Below are positions 60,101 through 61,840 of a DNA stretch of 64,000 nucleotides, piece by piece. The translations under genes and the position numbers were made by a program. The stretch is taken from contig WFMF01000156.1 in NCBI GenBank assembly GCA_011033025.1, positions 1-64,000 on the forward strand, read 5' to 3'. Source of the DNA: Beroe forskalii. Taxonomy: Eukaryota > Ctenophora > Nuda > Beroida > Beroidae. The notes under the pieces were generated by a model. It was given only the letters and a program-made list of their open reading frames with translations. It did not search any database and was not told where the DNA came from. How positions within the stretch are numbered: the first letter of the stretch is position 1; each line of letters begins with the position of its first letter.

Positions 60101-60325
60101 CAATTCACTAAAATAGACTTGTTAGATTTTGACAGACTGAAAGAAAACCAAACTGCAACTGGCAAACTAAAAAAACTTAAGAAAGCTATAAGCATTGCAA
60201 AAACCCCTCCCGCAGGAAAAAGCAGCATTGCTACAGCTGAAGACTTGCAGGACTATGAAGATAGAAAGAGAGAAGTTGAAATGGAGTTAGAGAGGAGGAA
60301 GCGTGTTGGGGCTGATATTGGCAAG
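929..60325 (+). CDS. giant multi-exon GCC2/GCC3-type cysteine-rich membrane protein (whole gene as traced)
   Basis: About 77 exons of 76-231 bp were traced by joining GT-AG boundaries with compatible phase; phase 1 introns (G|GN) dominate. Nearly all exons up to 50006 encode modules of the form C-P-x-G-[TK]-[YF] ... C-x2-C-x-[AP]-G-[YFKW]-[YF]-C, the signature of the GCC2/GCC3 (ephrin-receptor-like) family, known from extracellular proteins. The 3' exons encode a polybasic cleavage site, a cupredoxin-like segment, one membrane helix and a charged tail. The inferred product is a type I cell-surface protein with a very long cysteine-rich stalk; ligand and role are unknown. Four junctions are unresolved: exon 18 to 19, exon 25 to 26, exon 55 to 56 and exon 61 to 62, and the exon starting at 59305 changes frame internally. 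No start or stop codon is seen, so both ends are open. The coordinates span first to last traced exon, not continuous coding sequence. Confidence 0.8.
1022..1925 (+). repeat. donor-derived minisatellite after exon 1
   Basis: Roughly 35-40 units of 22-25 bp, typified by TTCAGGGTAAGTGGTGTCAAG. The first unit is the real exon 1 donor (CAGG|GTAAGT), so the array consists of copies of the 5' splice site and its flanks. The same words TGGTGTCAAG occur inside exon 1. It decays towards the 3' end. Confidence 0.9.
2259..2457. mobile_element. MITE-like inverted-repeat element in intron 2
   Basis: The ends are inverted repeats: a left arm from 2259 containing TATGTGTGCACATG and GTCGAAAGA matches the reverse complement of the right arm ending at 2457. 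It is about 199 bp with no coding capacity. No clear target-site duplication was found, so the family is not assigned. Confidence 0.5.
3254..3262 (+). other. possible 9-bp microexon in the giant gene
   Basis: TTTACAG precedes GTACAAAAG, which is followed by GTAATA. Splice sites and length (9 bp, phase 1 to 1) would allow an optional three-residue insertion between exons 4 and 5. A chance match is quite possible. Confidence 0.2.
3765..3911 (+). repeat. 44-bp duplication of exon 6 acceptor
   Basis: TTCAG|GAGGGACAATTTCCAAG at 3776 is a decayed copy of the real acceptor and exon start (TACAG|GAGGGACTATCCCCAAG at 3820). The upstream copy meets an in-frame TAA after the GCT codon. Confidence 0.7.
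5380..5645 (+). repeat. 19-bp intronic minisatellite
   Basis: About thirteen copies of a unit like GGAAAAACCTTAGGTATTTT fill most of the intron between exons 10 and 11. It does not span a splice site. Confidence 0.85.
6252..11407 (+). CDS. giant gene exons 13-22 (GCC2/GCC3 modules)
   Basis: Exons: 6252-6421, 6657-6811, 7238-7406, 7681-7758, 8377-8505, 8751-8866, about 9037-9188, 10057-10232, 10413-10569, 11279-11407. Modules include QCRLCPRGYFC, KYCDASTGG, PCPRGKYNP and HYCLVGTFPG. Exon 17 is the third copy of a 164-bp duplication; the first two copies run into a TAA. The junction between exons 18 and 19 is unresolved: the clear donor at 8867 is phase 0, but the best acceptor before IPLSPTGKM (9036) is phase 2. 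In that exon a serine stands where the family normally has the cysteine of C-P-x-G-K-M. Exon 22 takes its acceptor from the last unit of a minisatellite that fills the whole preceding intron. Confidence 0.75.
8001..8456 (+). repeat. 164-bp tandem triplication of exon 17 and its acceptor
   Basis: Three copies, with the exon beginning at 8049, 8213 and 8377. Each has the polypyrimidine tract, AG and the first 80 or so exon bases. Copies 1 and 2 then run into TAA (AGTAAATAACATG); only copy 3 continues into the full exon. Spacing is exactly 164 bp. Confidence 0.9.
9189..10056. other. intron between exons 19 and 20, no gene seen
   Basis: 868 bp, AT-rich. No cysteine module, conserved reading frame or clear transposon ends were found. 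The open frames in it look random. Confidence 0.5.
10577..11278 (+). repeat. minisatellite filling an entire intron and forming the exon 22 acceptor
   Basis: About 38 units of roughly 18 bp, like TTGACACCACTTTCTA, start within about ten bases of the exon 21 donor and run to the acceptor; the last unit reads CACTTTCCTCAG and is the 3' splice site. A higher-order unit of about 120 bp repeats within it (with words CCATTGACAGCGCTTTC). The core TTGACACCACTT is the reverse complement of AAGTGGTGTCAA in the 1022-1925 array. Confidence 0.9.
11666..16461 (+). CDS. giant gene exons 23-36 (GCC2/GCC3 modules)
   Basis: Exons: 11666-11818, 11997-12077, 12217 to about 12299, 12485-12620, 13022-13128, 13303-13388, 13605-13684, 13870-13993, 14282-14396, 14553-14756, 15338-15439, 15573-15736, 16002-16187, 16363-16461. 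Frames agree across all junctions except exon 25 to 26. Exon 25 (DEDCVPCTPGFFC) has no good phase-1 donor to join the phase-1 acceptor at 12484, so its 3' end is uncertain (a non-canonical donor, a longer exon or an error). Exon 26 was extended to the donor at 12621, because only that phase 2 end joins exon 27 in frame. Exon 27's acceptor is the last of a 44-46-bp ladder of five acceptors. Confidence 0.75.
12820..13021 (+). repeat. 46-bp ladder of acceptor sites before exon 27
   Basis: Polypyrimidine-AG-GTT units end at 12839, 12883, 12929, 12975 and 13021. Spacing is 44 then 46 bp three times. The last is the functional acceptor inferred from frame. Confidence 0.85.
14908..15275 (+). repeat. 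minisatellite, same family as 10577-11278
   Basis: About 18 units of TTGACACCACTTTCTA type lie within the intron between exons 32 and 33. The orientation is the same as in the 10577 array and opposite to the 1022 array. Confidence 0.85.
16684..26530 (+). CDS. giant gene exons 37-53 (GCC2/GCC3 modules)
   Basis: Exons: 16684-16857, 19612-19711, 19966-20099, 20553-20631, 20817-20954, 21140-21319, 21741-21816, 21983-22104, 22242-22432, 22591-22780, 23005-23166, 23362-23453, 23615-23693, 23867-24041, 24753-24898, 26080-26233, 26430-26530. Phases match throughout when the repeated exon copies are skipped: exon 37 joins exon 38 (phase 0), and exon 51 joins only the ninth copy of exon 52 in an open frame. 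Modules include CPAGKYC, YYCPGGN, FACPTPAT, HYCPAGS, FFCPSDE and KYCPDPP. Exon 37 is the only one I saw whose GKYC motif is written GGTAAGTAC, a perfect internal donor look-alike, and it is the exon that was amplified. Confidence 0.75.
18204..19276. mobile_element. non-autonomous hAT-like DNA transposon
   Basis: Perfect 14-bp terminal inverted repeats (CCCAGTGGCATAAT) flank 1,073 bp. The host sequence CTGTCCGG is duplicated on both sides (18196-18203 and 19277-19284). An 8-bp target duplication fits hAT, or less likely P, elements. There is no transposase frame. It inserted into the eighth copy of the 203-bp array, so it is younger than the amplification. Confidence 0.8.
19021..19092 (+). other. 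tRNA-like pol III promoter segment inside the transposon
   Basis: TGGCGCAATGG resembles box A and AGTTCCAACCC resembles box B, about 45 bp apart. A cloverleaf with a good acceptor stem does not form by eye, so this is more likely the head of a tRNA-derived SINE than a working tRNA gene. Confidence 0.4.
20249..20481. mobile_element. Harbinger-like MITE
   Basis: The ends match as an inverted repeat of at least 18 bp with one mismatch (left GGCGCCCGTAACGTTCGT). TTA occurs on both sides (20246-20248 and 20482-20484), as expected for PIF/Harbinger target duplications. Internally it is rich in GATCGATC. It is 233 bp with no coding capacity. Confidence 0.65.
21454..21570 (+). pseudogene. broken duplicate of exon 42
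   Basis: After an acceptor-like CCGCAG, the words AAGAGCAAACCTACAGACAC and TGTGATGCGGGCCACTAC repeat exon 42 (21140-21319). A TGT codon is lost and the frame ends in TAA (GGTCTTTAA). The copy ends with the same TCAAGGTGAAT donor context. Confidence 0.8.
24150..24790 (+). repeat. seven copies of the exon 51 acceptor and first 30-45 exon bases
   Basis: CCCCCTCAGGCACTACTGTGAAG-type units occur at about 24172, 24380, 24456, 24528, 24607, 24684 and 24752 (the last functional). They are separated by CCCCTCAACCC-rich tract. Period is about 70-77 bp in the regular part, so copies are not in a common frame. Confidence 0.85.
25081..26159 (+). repeat. nine tandem copies of exon 52 with acceptor and false donor
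   Basis: Exon copies start at 25081, 25206, 25331, 25457, 25581, 25706, 25830, 25955 and 26080 (period 124-126 bp). Each has CACAG (CTCAG in the first), about 79 exon bases and, in copies 1-8, GACTG|GTAACC. The last copy reads GACTGCCCC and continues as the full exon. Copies 1-8 meet TGG TAA when read through, and TGG CAC GTG TAG when spliced to the next copy. Confidence 0.92.
26531..26771. other. short AT-rich spacer between exon 53 and the nested minus-strand gene
   Basis: Nothing recognised. It must contain the 3' end of the nested gene; no AATAAA is visible on the minus strand. Confidence 0.4.
26772..28598 (-). CDS. SnoaL-like (NTF2-fold) protein with hexapeptide-repeat N terminus, nested and intronless
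   Basis: 608 codons without interruption, antisense inside the intron between exons 53 and 54. Residues about 14-195 are low complexity: hexapeptides SPSEGY, SPSDTH and SPSEGH, coded by an 18-bp minisatellite (28014-28555). Residues about 198-608 are a well-formed globular region starting WRDTVDYIEDITYRIWEQG and containing VIAHCMIRDGRIFEEWLVRD and AKKLALKWK. By eye this resembles two tandem SnoaL-like/ester-cyclase (NTF2-fold) domains found mainly in bacteria. Substrate and reaction are not assigned. The start at 28598 precedes the repeats; an internal start beyond them is possible. The lack of introns beside a 77-exon gene, with bacterial-looking homology, suggests lateral transfer or retroposition; that is inference. 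Confidence 0.75.
   Translation of the reverse strand: MTTEISIQSKKLPNGNKSSDTHSPTDTHSLSEVNSPSEGYSPSEGHSPSEGYSPSEGYSPSDTYSPSEGYSPSDTHSLSKGYSPSEGYSPSDTYSPSEGYSPSEGHSPSEGYSRSGGYSPSDTHSPSKGYSPSEGYSPSDGYSPSEGYSPADTYSPSEGYSPSDTHSPSEGYSPSEGYSPSEGHSPSEGYSPSEGYSPQWRDTVDYIEDITYRIWEQGNVEYVRDTYTPQCPVWVLGGGCVGTEQVVANTTRTLDMFPDRTLFPTRVLWNGDNVRGYHSSHLISTHMTYRETDQSSDRDLDEEQRFDLFSRECHGNQARIRVIAHCMIRDGRIFEEWLVRDNGELYRQLGIDTTMAAKKLALKWKQDEPDHLEWLESEFNRVMEKDGMGFEVDLQNIPNKLHRPAYRYLAHFIAERYQKVWGFQRMSSGKSFDDLVREIYHPHARFESPQTGNKDLVGWEGIGGLHDTFVFGSSDSVKMSVDWIIIEPGDDTREKRSGRSPNAWRYPQPSDLKHKEMFDSNFNDTAADVAESFTVAVRWTLAGKVKAIDAGISLTHDPLDIPSDREEQLVVMGESHLQCVGFRIIRDVTVYDSNAVLAQILLHSSSDE
28014..28555 (-). repeat. 18-bp coding minisatellite
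   Basis: About thirty units of 18 bp (plus strand GGGGGAGTAGCCTTCAGA and variants) encode SPSEGY-type hexapeptides. The length is a multiple of three, so the frame is kept. The opposite strand is also open because of this periodicity and is not considered a gene. Confidence 0.9.
28599..30312. other. remainder of intron between exons 53 and 54
   Basis: 1.7 kb, AT-rich, without a supported gene. It should hold the promoter of the minus-strand nested gene. The only strong element is a hairpin at 28941-28965. TTCCACTTCCACTTCCAC occurs at about 30110-30128. Confidence 0.45.
28941..28965. other. perfect short inverted repeat
   Basis: Arms of 11 bp, CTAGAAGGCCC and GGGCCTTCTAG, flank a 3-base loop (GTT). 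It lies about 340 bp upstream of the nested minus-strand gene. It could be a regulatory hairpin or a small foldback. Confidence 0.6.
30313..32718 (+). CDS. giant gene exons 54-57
   Basis: Exons: 30313-30452, 31198 to about 31337, 31825-31936, 32604-32718. Exon 54 reads GYYCPEDD, ECPVGNKCP and PCPLGTYTD. Exon 55 (AECAACPPGKQC, HHYCPGGD, PCPDGTYS) runs into an array of eight 53-bp copies of its own 3' end; the first copy lacks a GT donor and no later donor is both in frame and free of stops, so this junction is broken as assembled. Exon 56 (DEDETGFDS, CHACPAGKYC) and exon 57 (MPCPLGFYCPEG, ending QTCT in phase 0) are intact. Exon 57 also appears, with small deletions, after the assembly gap at about 36898-36995. 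From exon 57 the next exon in phase is at 44768. Confidence 0.65.
30453..31197 (+). other. intron between exons 54 and 55 with dispersed and CRE-like repeats
   Basis: It contains a dispersed repeat (30462-30548, inverted copy at about 30797-30860, partial copy from 30902), then four 40-bp units from about 31065. Three units contain TGACGTCATC or TTACGTCATC; the fourth ends in GACGTCATCAG, which is the acceptor of exon 55. Confidence 0.6.
31298..31711 (+). repeat. eight 53-bp copies of the 3' end of exon 55 with donor
   Basis: Units start at 31298, 31351, 31404, 31457, 31510, 31563, 31616 and 31669, exactly 53 bp apart. Copies 2-7 end TACTCAG|GTAAGG and copy 8 TACTCAG|GTTAGA. Copy 1 has TACTCAG followed by ATGAGGATGAG, so it lacks a donor. 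Confidence 0.92.
31937..32603. other. intron between exons 56 and 57
   Basis: It contains a dispersed-repeat piece (GTGCACGAGGAAGGGATC, also at about 2220) and, at its end, three acceptor-like units ending at 32524, 32561 and 32603 (CTCCCCAG before ATAACTCC, GTCAGATAAC and GTCAGGTAAC). The last is exon 57's acceptor. The segment is duplicated after the gap at 36323. Confidence 0.6.
32719..34378 (+). repeat. 58-60-bp minisatellite of exon 57 3' end with donor, part 1
   Basis: About 28 units contain GAACGGAGCTGCCCCAGAC, TTGCACG|GTTAGT and TCAGTAAATGTAGATGAGAG. The first unit is the true end of exon 57 and its donor. Reading frames in the array on both strands are repeat artefacts. Confidence 0.92.
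34379..36222. other. low-complexity homopolymer-expanded sequence, probable consensus error
   Basis: Almost entirely runs of G, A, T and C of 4-20 bases with no recognisable motif, abutting a gap. This looks like a failed long-read consensus, not biology. Open frames in it should be ignored. Confidence 0.85.
36223..36322. other. assembly gap of exactly 100 N
   Basis: One hundred N, the conventional size for a gap of unknown length. Confidence 0.99.
36323..37000 (+). other. false or unmerged duplicate of 31990-32745
   Basis: The text after the gap follows 31990 onward (GAAGAATCTAACC, GATATAAAATAC, GCGTTGTTTTT and so on) through exon 57. It carries numerous single-base and short deletions, mostly in runs. 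An unmerged, unpolished contig end is the simplest explanation. Confidence 0.8.
37000..41185 (+). repeat. 58-60-bp minisatellite of exon 57 donor, part 2
   Basis: About 70 units of the same repeat as 32719-34378. The first dozen have many small deletions; later ones are clean. A stray unit remnant (TCAGTATAATGTAGATGAGA) lies at about 41353. Confidence 0.88.
41186..42473. other. intronic spacer between array and nested receptor
   Basis: 1.3 kb without a supported gene. It must hold the promoter of the receptor at 42474. No clear TATA box or transposon ends are seen. Confidence 0.4.
42474..43601 (+). CDS. seven-transmembrane G-protein-coupled receptor, nested and intronless
   Basis: 375 residues, same strand as the host gene, inside the intron between exons 57 and 58. 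Seven hydrophobic segments lie at roughly 52-76, 81-108, 124-150, 166-190, 237-266, 290-317 and 324-356. After helix 3 the sequence LRCIKICAPF occupies the place of the DRY region of class A receptors, and helix 7 has NAILTPLII in place of NPxxY, so it is a divergent rhodopsin-like receptor. The N terminus has a glycosylation site (NIT at 25) and no signal peptide. The third inner loop holds RRRRGEEEEE. Start alternatives are Met1 and Met12. AATAAA at 43685-43690, about 85 bp after the stop, is a likely polyadenylation signal. Ligand unknown. Confidence 0.8.
   Translation: MHDDKQFQLLDMKRAAPTIIPSEKNITTSMQTSTTAFDPDKFFEELFKAAYSPVAPFSSAMCVIILLLNTVVVWHYLKNRGTVIFLLFLLIAASDIATALGHLVFSAGVMAWSTEDANQRDSIMFWSMVVYRVLGLGGYCFSILLNSILAVLRCIKICAPFYRVNLRVVIVVGITHLLLAQSLTALDVWKMVDYGSFTIFLFWNLISIYDFGGLLLFPGSSLPVVLTEHHVNFAGGTATQLVLLSLWFLVPVIVVLVSVVVQVVVVRRRRGEEEEETTGLLGLNDWGHVNTTVMMLATVFLLCNSALTLGAIGVYIYLRRSGIVFIQLSSIFQIDAILSTVMPLLNAILTPLIIITRNRTFVQNIRSKISPLMMR
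43602..44767. other. intronic spacer after the nested receptor
   Basis: It holds the receptor 3' untranslated region and AT-rich sequence. Two short tandem duplications are visible: GGTACTATAAATTAGCTCAG twice at about 44516-44562, and TTGGAAGCCTTGAAGGTTGA twice at about 44582-44652. No gene seen. Confidence 0.45.
44768..50006 (+). CDS. giant gene exons 58-66
   Basis: Exons: 44768-44883, 45245-45399, 45723-45873, 46070-46208, 46963-47120, 47420-47650, 47848-47938, 49424-49597 (longer forms from 49151 or 48992 are also open), 49890-50006. Modules include CEDCEPGYIC, ACLPCQAGFLC, FYCPEGGN, SYCPGARER, YYCPAQCGK and CLDCPEGNYNP. Exon 61 ends in phase 0 but exon 62 must be entered in phase 1, so something is missing or supplied by the 38-bp array between them. 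Towards the end the cysteine spacing loosens (CQCTGSNRKF, FCTCRDGYVPVPG), marking the edge of the repeat stalk. Confidence 0.7.
45103..45490 (+). repeat. duplicated acceptor and donor ends of exon 59
   Basis: A decayed copy of the exon start (TAAGTACTTTGCGGGTAGG, about 45116) precedes the true start at 45245. The 3' end with donor (TGTACCTTGTCCTAAAG|GTGAGAG) is present three times, with donors at 45400, 45441 and 45482, exactly 41 bp apart. Confidence 0.8.
46190..46820 (+). repeat. 38-bp minisatellite of exon 61 3' end with donor
   Basis: About sixteen units of CACGTGCACAGCTGGACAG followed by GTAATGAGCCGCGCAGTGA. The donor CAG|GTAATG recurs in each. The final unit ends CACAGGTAAGT. The long minus-strand frame across it is a periodicity artefact. 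Confidence 0.92.
48186..49509 (+). repeat. eight tandem copies of exon 65 with acceptor
   Basis: Exon copies start at 48186, 48344, 48544, 48706, 48861, 48992, 49151 and 49424. Each has CCCCAG|GCTACTACTGTCC and about 75 exon bases, followed by C-rich CCCCTTGTTGCTAAGTTACA spacers. Copy 2 has a 2-bp deletion. The last three copies share a frame and the sequence between them is open (one 234-codon frame, 48898-49602). Confidence 0.92.
50007..50816. other. intronic spacer before the LDLa receptor
   Basis: About 50095-50180 has three copies of a GGAAGCATCCCAAATGGAC-like unit. The rest is AT-rich and should contain the receptor promoter; TTTAAATAC at about 50696 is the nearest TATA-like word. Confidence 0.4.
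50817..53021 (+). CDS. LDL-receptor class A domain-containing G-protein-coupled receptor, nested and intronless
   Basis: 734 residues on the same strand as the host gene, in the intron between exons 66 and 67. Residues 1-17 look like a signal peptide (MFIALLISVIIIRAI). LDLa modules with the C-D-G-x-x-D-C and D-E-C pattern lie at about 102-125, 135-163 (complete: LCDGIEDCFDGSDEC), 288-315 (LCDGQVDCKTGADEMGC) and 319-349. Membrane segments lie at about 367-388, 407-433, 449-476, 491-515, 608-632, 655-680 and 688-712. SITRF replaces DRY at helix 3 and NPVFY (707-711) is the canonical NPxxY. The long loop between helices 4 and 5 (about 90 residues) is unusual. Architecture matches the LDLa/relaxin-type rhodopsin receptors (such as snail GRL101), but no leucine-rich repeats are present. 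ATTAAA at about 53112 is a possible polyadenylation signal. Confidence 0.88.
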   Translation: MFIALLISVIIIRAISENFLVDYGGSNILPADFGSNSVKKDQSTCYRLAKYSLNLDISTTSVQPTDPLLCTFKYDFASVRMGLDLPIAELFPTDAWGNTTWFCRLEDLSMVCDGNSECLTDECGCSSDSQGTDVFYCVDRSGCVTFNRLCDGIEDCFDGSDECYCPDNVIYANKTSNGTEIICMTKEDYCLNQSSNKDLFVGSDEFANLFNCSTLPNYNEVGPDMTSNVLYDCLRALVESGQKDMKPFDFFSEQCKTNCSHLDGFDSGGWIQYCEQVSPGWIVDVLFVCEPDRPHLSRLCDGQVDCKTGADEMGCPGRFYCSPNKTTDWVGLNKVCDHVRDCTNGADECDTCPFDELSSSDFLIRSKFVVSITGLLAVLIIFMNSTQLWKCCVMQCSTNIKRTERYYLLNVFLHDLLMGIYLISIVIAAVVIRLKGKYCLLERAWRSSWICSAFGVVFSSAAHGSLLTIALMSITRFRACRRVAIHFSKRSVLVALAVTNVLNWFHSFLPLLPITALLDVFRTEIFFKNLHLNPFFSRNPIDKHRLFTVHEGLIQPSSEHKDIYKVIEDLRNVTSSKDVFDIEEIGYYGNTGLCMHNIFKTQASYSIYKICYCSTIFLVLAIVCFTYCNILYETRKRQKDLGQSKNVQGRMPSITLKVALMIGSQLACWIAFILTIFIMEYVIKKPAAPLLFEVFALVVIPLNSLLNPVFYSEVYKKTLLKLWSAWRFFIDKMS
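53022..53582. other. intronic spacer after the LDLa receptor
   Basis: It contains the receptor 3' untranslated region and AT-rich sequence. No gene recognised. Confidence 0.4.
53583..53680 (+). repeat. 58-bp duplication of exon 67 acceptor
   Basis: CCCAG|GTAAYACCATCCTGTGTG occurs twice, with acceptors ending at 53590 and 53648. The first copy loses the frame after CCCTCTCTGA; the second is the real exon. Confidence 0.85.
53649..55239 (+). CDS. giant gene exons 67-70, juxtamembrane cysteine region and furin-like site
   Basis: Exons: 53649-53761, 54267-54370, 54671-54839, 55133-55239. These encode a non-repetitive ectodomain with cysteine pairs (ILCVPRIYPLC, VCRCRVEDLEQIC, EIVCSSKNYIK) followed by NQGKRRKR. 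The run KRRKR, with one further arginine at the next junction, fits the R-x-[KR]-R furin consensus, so processing here is predicted. Frames agree across all four exons and into exon 71. Three of the four acceptors (53648, 54670 and 57545 downstream) are preceded by short tandem copies of themselves. Confidence 0.65.
54530..54680 (+). repeat. acceptor-bearing repeats before exon 69
   Basis: CATCCCCATAGCAACTAAC units occur three times from about 54605 with looser copies upstream. The last supplies CCCATAG|CAACCGG, the acceptor of exon 69. Confidence 0.75.
55240..55558. other. intron start before the nested acetyltransferase
   Basis: The reading frame stays open into the intron to about 55408, but homology-like content ends at the donor. 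TTTATT at about 55327 could be the minus-strand polyadenylation signal of the nested gene. Confidence 0.4.
55559..56446 (-). CDS. GNAT-family acyltransferase, glycine N-acyltransferase (GLYAT)-like, nested and intronless
   Basis: 295 residues on the minus strand within the intron between exons 70 and 71. The C-terminal third has the GNAT core: VAWILTYNDGQYGMLHV followed by EGHRRKGIAQHLV (about 233-246), the R-x-x-G-x-[GA] acetyl-CoA-binding loop, then a helix and SSALFSKLGW near the end. The N-terminal half, with FWLPPERL, fits the layout of the GLYAT/GLYATL subfamily, which transfers acyl groups from CoA to glycine or glutamine. The acceptor here is unknown. Start at 56446 gives a full-length product for the family (about 290-300 residues). 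The opposite-strand frame of 145 codons is a shadow. Confidence 0.82.
   Translation of the reverse strand: MSLELDETHVPGMTSVHHRSPTEIRGNLPYYFLLTMCENHSFDPVNERPVIEAYINSNDTYFSTIYVFNRTGEITLIFVHIEMKASEEEVAEFLKVIFRPDLVDKNKTSHLVVLGFQSEFWECLVKGFAAATEGCFGGFDTYDFWLPPERLVTETSLPAEYRCRNLEKHHAHHITLQWIEDVGDAVSYQGAEDIVLRNILFRPSAGIFYQEEETPVAWILTYNDGQYGMLHVKEGHRRKGIAQHLVKVMFDEMKKSYGTGSSISIHKDNVVSSALFSKLGWIKQDKPCLMLVEKL
56447..57545. other. intron remainder with inverted CCAGTA/TACTGG minisatellite
   Basis: At about 56655-56860, GCCAGTATC-type units on the left switch to TACTGGCG-type units on the right around GTCGAC (56736-56741), forming a large imperfect palindrome. The rest shows no gene. The last 170 bp hold an 84-bp duplication of exon 71's acceptor. 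Confidence 0.6.
57375..57562 (+). repeat. 84-bp duplication of exon 71 acceptor
   Basis: CAG|ACAAGCGGC occurs at 57462 and 57546, with matching upstream sequence (ATCCTATCCCTTGAA, ATATRAAATCCTAA). Only the second copy continues in an open frame. Confidence 0.85.
57546..60325 (+). CDS. giant gene exons 71-77, cupredoxin-like segment, transmembrane helix and cytoplasmic tail
   Basis: Exons: 57546-57710, 58125-58273, 58615-58739, 58900-59033, 59305-59498, 59720-59881, 60216-60325. Exons 71-72 contain FSYTFNQAGTYAFY, resembling the F-x-x-x-F-x-x-[AP]-G-x-Y motif of cupredoxin-like folds, without evident copper ligands. Exons 73-74 encode about 22 hydrophobic residues (start WIVIGALIAAC, end LITGLILF) followed by KRYGWNKY, a single membrane helix with a positive inner flank. 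Exons 75-77 give the tail: EFWDYDKQIDLEG, SSKLYEHLDQQGH and a highly charged EDRKREVEMELERRKR helix. Exon 75 is open in one frame from its acceptor but must leave in another, so it hides a short intron or an indel. No stop codon was reached. Confidence 0.65.
59211..59320 (+). repeat. 30-bp acceptor ladder before exon 75
   Basis: CCAATAG|GAAGCGTT units end at 59244, 59274 and 59304; the last is the inferred acceptor. Units repeat GCGTTACCCCATCCCACCAT. Confidence 0.85.
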
Positions 60326-61100
60326 GTGATGTTTTTTAGATAATTTATTTATTACTTCACCAAATTTGAGTGAATTGATAATTCAAAGAAGACTTCAGTT
60401 CGACATGAATTCACATGGATCCCTCTCCGGAACAAGAAGTCCCTGGCATGTTCCTCAGTGTCAGTGATGGAGATGATCTCTTGTTGTAGGGAGGGAATCA
60501 TGGTGAATGCGATGGAGAGAATCATACGAACTCTCTTATTTATACTTCTCTCAGCATATGATTTCGTTGTGATTGGTTGGCTCTAATTCACTTAATTAGA
60601 TCAATCTAGATAGTGGACGTCCACATTAGACTCCAAACTGCTGAAATTCGTGCTGATTAGTTTTGGCTGCATGATGGGAGGTCCACTAGTCGATAGTGGA
60701 CTTCGACGTCTATTGAGACGTCTACGTCTATTAACCAGATAGTGGACTTCTATTACCTGTTAATAGACGTCCGTTAACTGAAATAGACGTCTATTACCGA
60801 GATAGTGGACTTCCATTAAGAGTTAGTAGACGTCTATTAAGTGTTAATAGACGTCTACTATCGAGATAGTAGACGTCTATTAAGTGTGTCGGGCAACTTG
60901 GATACTGCCCCGTTTCCCGCGGTACCCATTTTCCGTTTCCCACGATAAGGATAAGTAAAACAAGGTTTACAGAGTAATGTCAAAGGGGATTACAATTGTT
61001 AACAAGTTTTTAATCTCGAAAATTCAAAAATTAGAAAAATGTTCAACTCAAAATCGAATAGATTCTCATAAATCATTCACGTTTTATGATGTCGTGGTCT
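60326..61100. other. spacer with GACGTC palindromic repeats
   Basis: At about 60605-60890 some ten units of AATAGACGTCTATTAA or ATAGTGGACTTC type repeat with variable spacing. Many contain the palindrome AGACGTCT. No plus-strand exon extending the giant gene was recognised. Confidence 0.5.
60352..60525 (-). CDS. short minus-strand open frame, 57 codons
   Basis: It begins ATG ATT CTC and reads MILSIAFTMIPSLQQ, then TEEHARDFLFRRG, ending LVK and TAA. Composition looks protein-like and it sits 27 bp beyond the last traced exon, on the other strand. It could be a first exon, a fragment or chance. No homology is recognised. Confidence 0.25.
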   Translation of the reverse strand: MILSIAFTMIPSLQQEIISITDTEEHARDFLFRRGIHVNSCRTEVFFELSIHSNLVK

Positions 61101-61830
61101 AACGGATCAGGAGTTACGTACCCCAAGTACTGAATCCTCAAAATGAACTATATGAGCTAAAATATTTATGAGGCATGTTATCTTGAAGTCTATTAGGAGT
61201 ATGTTGTGAGGTTGTTCTGTGAGGGCCTCTTTTAGTGAGGATATGGTTGTGATGGCGTGTGCAATTCTAATTTTTATGAATTTGTGTAATCTGCATCTAG
61301 AATTTGAATGGTTGTTTAACTTTCTCATCATTAGGAATGACGTACTCCGAGAACGGAATCTTCAAAATTGACGAGATGAGATAATATGTTGATCAGACCG
61401 GTAATTTTAAAGTCTATGAGAAGTATGTTGTGAGGTTGCATTGTGAGGGCCTCTTTTAGTGAGGATATGGCTGGGAGGGCGTATGCAATCCTAATTTTTA
61501 TGAATTTGTGTAATCTGCATCTAGAGTTTGAATTAGGGAGAGCATGTTTTATGGTCGTGAGGTTGTGGAGTGCAAATGATCTTCGATGGGTGTGAGGAAG
61601 TTTGTTAGTATGTCCTTGTGGTTTTGTGTGATGATGAAATTGTTGTAGGTGGATATGCCGAATGGTACATTATTAGATTTGAGTAAAATCCTTTAGTGCA
61701 TCAGGAGGTAGGAGGGGTGTGGGTAGGATTGTTAGGATGGTGTCCATTTGCTGAAGGTTCCTGACTTTGTGGGGGTTTCTAAGGAGCTCAGAAAGGTCTT
61801 CTTCAAACTCATGGTGTAGATCCTGCATCT
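61100..61830 (-). pseudogene. degenerate minus-strand coding sequence with duplicated 3' end
   Basis: On the minus strand, an acceptor-like TTTCTTTCAG (about 61831-61840) precedes MQDLHHEFEEDLSELLRNP. The protein-like signal then continues but changes frame at about 61680 and again near 61580. A C-terminal part (RCRLHKFIKIRIA ... SSLKEALT, NILLIDFKIT, FEDSVLGVR, stop) is present twice, at about 61338-61540 and 61107-61310. The family is not recognised; a decayed mobile-element ORF or a broken gene are both possible. Confidence 0.45.
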
Positions 61831-61840
61831 GAAAGAAATC

